NCBI GenBank assembly: GCA_019454045.1
Contig: SKCR01029069.1
Span: 54,053-118,052 of the forward strand
Reading direction: 5' to 3'
Origin: Zanthoxylum bungeanum
Lineage: Eukaryota > Streptophyta > Magnoliopsida > Sapindales > Rutaceae
Length of the DNA: 64,000 bases
A model generated the notes under the pieces. The model saw nothing but the letters and a program-made list of their open reading frames with translations, made no database searches and was not told the DNA's origin. Positions 58,059-64,000 of this stretch are shown here, piece by piece. The position numbers and the translations under genes were made by a program. Every line of letters begins with the position of its first letter. Position 1 is the stretch's first letter.

Positions 58059-58949
58059 TAGGGGTGTGCATTAATCGGTTTTAATCGATTAACCGAACCG
58101 TTTCGACCCATTTTTTTATTACGGTTTGGTTAATTTAGTTATTGCGGTTAAAATTTTTAACTTTTTCGGTTATTCGGTTCGGTTACGGTTATGAGATTCG
58201 TATAACCGAACCGACCGATTAACCGAAATTAAACCATATATATATATATTAGCGTGTGCGAATCCTTTAATTTTTTAGAGTTAAGATAGTCTGCATGTAA
58301 ACTCTCAATTGGTTGTAGTTATATTGATTTGATAATACTACCCGAAAATAAAATTGATAAAATTCAAATGACAAGCTGCATTAACAGCTTGGTTTTGACT
58401 CATTTTAATTTCTCTCAAGAATTTAAAGGTAAAAATACATAAAATTTCAAATGTGTAGATTTTGCATCGTGGTGGATTCGTGACCCTTAAAATTTCTAAC
58501 ATGGCAGGTTTTGGAAGGAAATCTGAGGCCGTGACAATCATCGAGAGTTTAAAAAATATTTCTCTCGCATGTAATTAAATATAAATATATTTAATCAAAT
58601 GTTAGTTAGAATCAGTATTTTTAGAATCAGATATGTGATCGAATTAGTGATCCAAAAAATTTAATGCGTTAGTGGTTCGATTGGTTGAAACGTTCCGAAA
58701 AAATCGGTAGAACCGACCTACATCATATATAATTCTACTAATTAAAAATTATAAAAAATATTAAATTTTAATTTATTGGATTGGTTAATAACCGAATTAA
58801 CCATAACCGACCGAAATATAATGGTTAATTGGTTAATGGTTATGTGTCATGAATTGGTTAAATCGGTCACATTTTTATTTAACCGAAAATTTCGGTTACG
58901 GTTAAAAAATCAATGATTAACCGACCGAACCGACCGATGCACACCCTTA
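58059..58949. mobile_element. hAT-type non-autonomous element, second family
   Basis: 891 bp. Ends TAGGGGTGTGCAT and ATGCACACCCTTA (12 of 13 inverted matches), flanked by an exact 8-bp duplication TTTGCATT (58051-58058, 58950-58957). Subterminal regions are full of CGGTTA/TAACCG words. No transposase frame. Confidence 0.85.
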
Positions 58950-59404
58950 TTTGCATTATTTAGTTATTGATATTTTTGGGATATTTTTTAATGATATTTT
59001 TAAAATGATCCAAAAAATTGTACATTTTAGTCATTCTCTAAAATATTAACTTGAATCATTAATATCACTAAAATGTTACAAAAAATGTCCCTCTAAAAAT
59101 ATTGTATTCTAAATTTTGAAAGGTAGGTCCCGCTGAACATTGTCGAGCATAAAATTGACACAGACGACGAACTACCTACTATGGAAAACTAAACAAGACA
59201 GGGATCGCCCGCTCGGCAATGCTACCTTGGGTGTTAATCTCAGTTTGAGCTTTTATCATTGGTCGTTGTCAGAGACGTACGGTGGGTGACGCTACACGCA
59301 ATTAATTTTACTTTACCCCACGCGTCAGTCAGTGATGGAAGAGAAATGTAAATAAGCGGAATTCATTGTGAAAATTGAAAAATATGGATAAAATATCTGA
59401 GTTA
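58950..59404. other. Intergenic DNA
   Basis: A GC-richer patch at 59120-59340 stands out in AT-rich surroundings but has no frame or repeat I recognise. Confidence 0.4.
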
Positions 59405-60440
59405 TCGATTCAGTTTGGTTCCGAACCAGAATCAAATCAAACGATTTCTGGTTTCATACTTGTGAAATTGGAACCGAACCAGATCATTCGAGTTCCATAA
59501 GATTGTGGAATAGGGAATCGTAACCGTCTGATCCGATTTCGGTTCATTTTTTTAAAAAAAAAATTGAAAAAATTGAAAATTAAGTTTAAAAAAATAGAAA
59601 TGAGATGTTATTAATATTATCAAATACAAATAATGAAAATTTTTATTAATTTGAATTTTATTATATTAAATTAAAAACTTAAGCTGCATATGTATTCTCT
59701 TGAGGTGAGATGAATCAAAGCTCACGTAATTCTATTATATTTTTTAGATTGTTAGTCACATTATAATTGTTTACTCATCATCATTATATATTCCTATTGT
59801 TGATCATTCAGCTCTCGTTCCGCTTACAGATTCATTGTCGAACAAGTCTTCAAAATGATTGGGGGTATCTTCTTGTTACCTTAGATCAGCTCAGGTTCAA
59901 TTATCGATACGTGTTGTTACTTCTAAGATGCTTGGATGTAATGAAGACCGTCTCGCTTCCAAAATATTACCTCCTAAGTTGAGGGCTTGTTCAACCACAA
60001 CGGTGGAAATAGGTGCCGCCAGGCGCCAACACCTCTTTAGCAATAATCGATAAAATATGATAGACATTTTGATGTCGGTTCCACCAGTCGGGTATTTGAA
60101 AATTTGATGTGTAGAAAAATGAATTATGAACCCAATTTATATATTATTTGGTTAATTTTGTGATGCCTAAATTACCCTTAAAAGTAGCTATTTTATTACT
60201 ATTATTAAGGGTAATTTAGATATTTTAAAAATATAAAAAAAAAAAAAATTATTTGGCAGGGAGCCTCTGCCAAAACCAACGGCTACTAGCCGTTGGAACC
60301 GTGAAACTTTACGGTCCTTGAACCTTAAGGTTCCTGTCCGATTCCTTGGAACCGGAAGATTCCAACGGTAAATCTAGCCGAACCGGAGGGATCATTCTGG
60401 TTCAGTTTTATTTCCGAACCGGAACTGTGGCCAAGTCTAA
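59405..60440. mobile_element. Decayed DNA-transposon-like repeat
   Basis: Both ends carry GGTTCCGAACC / CCGAACCGGAAC words in roughly inverted array, and the right end reads GGAACTGTGGCCAAGTCTAA, like the end of a plant hAT family (inverted: TTAGACTTGGCCAC). No matching left terminus or target duplication was found. A short frame at 59859-60053 is not recognisable. Confidence 0.4.
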
Positions 60441-60979
60441 TTATCTAGTATTATGTAGTTCATAAAAATTCCGAATTTTGATCACTTTCGAGATAATTTT
60501 TTTTTATCTTGAATATCGATTTTTGTATATAAAATTTCATAATCTTAAGACGTTTGGTCTTGGATAAAAAATCATTTAGGGATCTGAGACGATTATTAAT
60601 CTCAAATCCTAACTTTTTTATTATAAAATTTCATAACCTTAGAATCTACGATTCAAGATAATTTTTCATTTAAATTTAAATGTTATGAATTTCGAGACTT
60701 TTTTCTTATCATTAATCCGTAATCACGACAAATCCGAAATTGACATATCCCACTCATCTACTATTTGATCGTGTTTGGACACAATGGCACCTCATTGTTA
60801 ATGTAAAAGCCTCGTGAATTTCTGTGAATATGTGTGTGAGTAAATTTTCTTCTTTGTTGCAGATTTCTAAAAGATTTCTGATGCCTTTATAACTATTAAA
60901 AAAAATTATCGTTTTCGTAACAAATTCAGATAAAAAAAATTTGATATTTTTTTTTCTGTTGAAAATTCTCTAATTATAG
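60441..60979. other. AT-rich intergenic DNA
   Basis: No feature recognised. Confidence 0.5.
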
Positions 60980-61515
60980 TGTTTGGATGGAGTAGGGACA
61001 TGTCCCTTGGATGGTACCCCAATGGGACATGTCCTCCAATTTAGAAGAAAACTCCAAATGGTGCATGGTAAGGGGTATAACCCTTAGGAGGGTTACACCT
61101 CAAACCAAATGGTGCCCTTAAGGCACCATTCCATGTCTATTTAAAGGGCTTTGGAGGTTCATTCTAAGGATCCCGATCTGAAAAACAAGTCTTGAGTCTC
61201 ATAATTTCGTTTTTGAGTCACAGAGAGAGTTCCTCTATTTCCAAGTTCAAGATCTTCTTAAGGAGTGCCCATTTGAGAAGAGGAATCTGAGTTATCTTGG
61301 GAGAACATTAGCCACAAAACCCGTAGAGCACCGAGACGAGACTAATAAGTTCTTAAGGACAGAGATCTATCTCAACTTGGACTGCATTTCATCAATTTTT
61401 CCAGGTTTTTCTTCATATTGCAAGTTTTAGGATTTTGCATAGTTTGATTGATATTCTGGTTTTGATTCGTTTGGTTGCATGTTAGTTTCTGTTTAATGAC
61501 ACAAATTTCCCAACA
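60980..61515 (+). repeat. Possible solo LTR
   Basis: TGTTTGG...CCCAACA, 536 bp, more GC-rich than its flanks, with TATTTAAAGGG near 61138 as a possible TATA box and palindromic GGGACATGTCCC at about 60995. The flanks TATAG and GATTC do not match, so there is no target duplication to confirm it. Confidence 0.35.
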
Positions 61516-63862
61516 GATTCTAAATCAATAGATTTTCTTTTATTTCGAAAAATAAAATCGTGTACATATGCAATAAGTATGGACAATGTTCAAACTAAAA
61601 AATTAAAATTAAAAAAAAAAAAGTCTTTTATTTTCATTTTTCTCTTGAATATTTTATCAAACAAAACATGAATTTTATTTTTAACCCACAAGTATTCTTT
61701 TTTTAAAAATTAAAATTCATTACTAACTCCACCCATGCATCTTGATTTGAAAAGAATAAATATGAATGCAACGTTGATGCTAAACGAGGATAATATTAAT
61801 AACAAATGTTGTGTGCACGTATTATTTTTGAATGAAAATTAAGTATGGGGAAAAGTTGGCCATGAATAATGATTATCAGATTCACATGGAAGATGCATGC
61901 ATGTATTATTTGTTCATATATAGAAGGGAAATTATATGTTTTTCCACCTTAAAAAATCTGAAATTATTATAATACCTTTTATTTTATCATTTTTTCACTT
62001 AAAATTTCAAAAATATATCAATTTCTACTTTTCCAATGTCGAATACTGATAATCTTTTACCATGTTTCGAGAGAAAATGATGAATTTTTACAACTTAAAG
62101 TGAAAAAATATACACTTTTATAATATCAAGATGAAAAATTATTATAATATTTTCTGGTTTTTGCTATTTTTAGGATGTAGATGTGATAATTTCCCTATAT
62201 ATAATGATAAGAGGTGTTTTTTTTTTGTTGTTGTTGTTGTTGCCTTCAAGTCTGTCATTTTCAATTACAAAATCAAAATCGCATCATTCCTCCATCTCTG
62301 GTTAAAAGCCAAAGCTTTCAATCTCATGCAAAGGTGGTAACATTTTAAACCCATATCCCCTTGAGCAACATGGCCTGTCTTACTAATCTTTAAGAAATCT
62401 AAATCTTTATTAATATTGTTGAATTACTCAAGTATCATACAAAAATTAATTATACTTCTTTAGAAATTAATAAATCAATTTAACTACAAAAAGCTACAAT
62501 AAAATTAAATTGGTATCTTAGGTCTTAGGTTTGTATACCTAGCTAAGAAATAGCATAAGTATATAATCTCATTAAAAGTGTTTTTTTTTTTTAAGACTTT
62601 TGATATTCCTGCTTTTTTAAAACTAGTGGGTAGTAGCTAGTCTTTGAAAAGAGCACACAATTTACTGTCTTACAATGAAAGAAATAAGCAATTATTCCAC
62701 TTGGCCAATATAGCAACTTACATTGACTAAGTCACTAGAGATTTTTTTTTTTCATTGGAGAAAGTATGCAATGAGAAGGAGGTGAAGGAAAAATTCTGGA
62801 CCCTTTAATCAAAACCCTAATCATTTTCTTAATGATGATAGACTTCTTAATGTAGTTAATATTCTAGTGAGAGCACATAACATAAATTCCAATGATTAAT
62901 CGAGGTGCGCGTAAACTGATTCGATTACCAAAAACAAAAATAGGTCTCGAACTGTATAATAAATATATTTTCTTTAAAGAAACAATTTAATAAAAGATTT
63001 TATCAAACAATCCAAATCAAAACTAGTCACATCGGCATAGCCACTAAAAACCCATACAATGAATTGAGTGGAAATTTTGCATTGCCGACGCATTTGAAGG
63101 GGGAAAAGATTATAAAGGTTCCATCAGTTTTAAATTATTTTTGCCTTTTTGCTATAATTTTCTCATCATAATAGTGTAAATTATGGATATGGAATCCAAA
63201 AAGGGTCCCTTGCTCAATTAATTTCGAAATTATTTAAGATGTGTTGCCATTTAAATCTTGATTGGGATTGAAGCAAAAATGGGTTCCACCCTTTATTTGG
63301 TAAATTTTCTCCCGTTGTTTATTTTTTATTTTTTATTATTTGTTTGTGTCTCTTTCTTTTTGTTAATGAGAATTTTAGTCAAAGTTAATATCTTGTATGT
63401 CAATTAAGTTAGGCGAACAAAACATTTACTAATCAATTTCTTTGTGTCTCTAGTTAGATTACAATTTAAAAAAAAAAAACCATTTATTCCTACACTTTCA
63501 TAATGAAATAATGATTTAAGATATAATATAATATCGTCAAATGATCCATTCAACCGATCTCACCTAGTAAATTAATGAAACATATGATTTATTAATAAAA
63601 TAATTTTGATTTTTTATAATTAAAATGAATAGAATCTACTACTAACTATTTGTGAAGATTGAATCAAATATTGTGACTATAACAACGAGTTACAATGGGT
63701 AATAAATTTAAGTCTTTCACAGCATTGAGAGAATTTAACCTGACTTGGCAATAAATATAAATTTTAATTACATTTGAAGAATTAACAGTAACACCGACCA
63801 TACTGCATGGCAGGTCTTGAAAATTCAAGAAACATGGAGGGCAAAGTGCTGCACGAGCAACA
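61516..63862. other. AT-rich intergenic DNA
   Basis: No gene recognised. A short (TTG)n run occurs at 62226-62242, and several A/T homopolymers are present. Confidence 0.5.

Positions 63863-63900
<38 letters not shown>
63863..63900. repeat. (AAT)n microsatellite
   Basis: About twelve uninterrupted AAT units. The isoleucine-rich peptide it would encode on the minus strand is an artefact of this run. Confidence 0.9.
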
Positions 63901-63902
<2 letters not shown>

Positions 63903-64000
63903 GGAAAAGAAAGTGGGGGCGAAAAAGCAACAGGTGAGGTGAGGGAGCAAGCAGATTTGTGGGGTCCATGCAAATTTTGCACAGTGGAGATCTCATATCC

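Noticed and set aside
62131..62340. 69-codon plus-strand frame
   Set aside because: Hydrophobic run encoded by a (TTG)n tract; no start context or similarity.
63664..63996. 110-codon minus-strand frame at the window edge
   Set aside because: Carried by the (AAT)n microsatellite; low complexity.

Overview
This is nuclear DNA of a flowering plant, almost certainly a eudicot. Two host genes show plant structure: a six-exon remorin and a 14-exon auxin response factor of the ARF6 type. Everything else is AT-rich intergenic DNA and plant mobile elements. I cannot name the species. No rRNA, tRNA, organellar or bacterial sequence was seen.

Layout. 1-2.1 kb is an LTR-retrotransposon-like repeat. At about 2.75 kb a decayed LINE (RTE-like) begins. 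It is split at 3173 by a 30.3-kb insertion and resumes at 33477. The insertion is a nest of LTR elements. The outer one is a minus-strand Copia (Copia-1, 3174-33476, 5-bp target duplication CTTTC). Inside its gag sits a minus-strand Ty3/gypsy element of the Tat lineage (7001-19345, target duplication CTCAT). Inside its leader sits a plus-strand Copia (Copia-2, 20134-29866) with a third, partial LTR on its left. By-eye LTR divergence agrees with the nesting order: about 6% for Copia-1, 3% for Copia-2 and 2% for the Tat element.

The most unusual part is the 3' region of the Tat element. Between pol and the 3' LTR it carries (a) a tandem array of 40 units of 69 bp, arranged in 9-unit (621-bp) higher-order repeats, with four inverted repeats in every unit. 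It also carries (b) a three-exon gene on the opposite strand to gag-pol, with its own promoter-like region (G-box, an E2F-type site inside a 10-bp-arm inverted repeat, and a TATA-like box).

From 33.5 to 39.9 kb are the rest of the LINE, interrupted by a hAT-type MITE; four tandem copies of the LINE 3' end; another MITE-like element; and a 2-kb element with inverted ends of about 200 bp around a broken 'plant transposon protein'-like gene. The remorin gene (41145-44098, plus) and the ARF6-like gene (45614-51024, minus) are convergent, with stop codons 1.5 kb apart. The ARF keeps an apparently intact miR167 target site. This gene pair matches the adjacent Arabidopsis loci AT1G30320/AT1G30330 as I remember them, so it is probably an old conserved pair. 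52-64 kb is gene-poor, with hAT-type MITEs, a tRNA-derived SINE, a 372-bp tandem duplication, a long polypyrimidine tract and a possible solo LTR.

Exon borders were placed by eye from GT/AG sites and reading-frame continuity. No alignment program was run, so identities and copy counts are manual.
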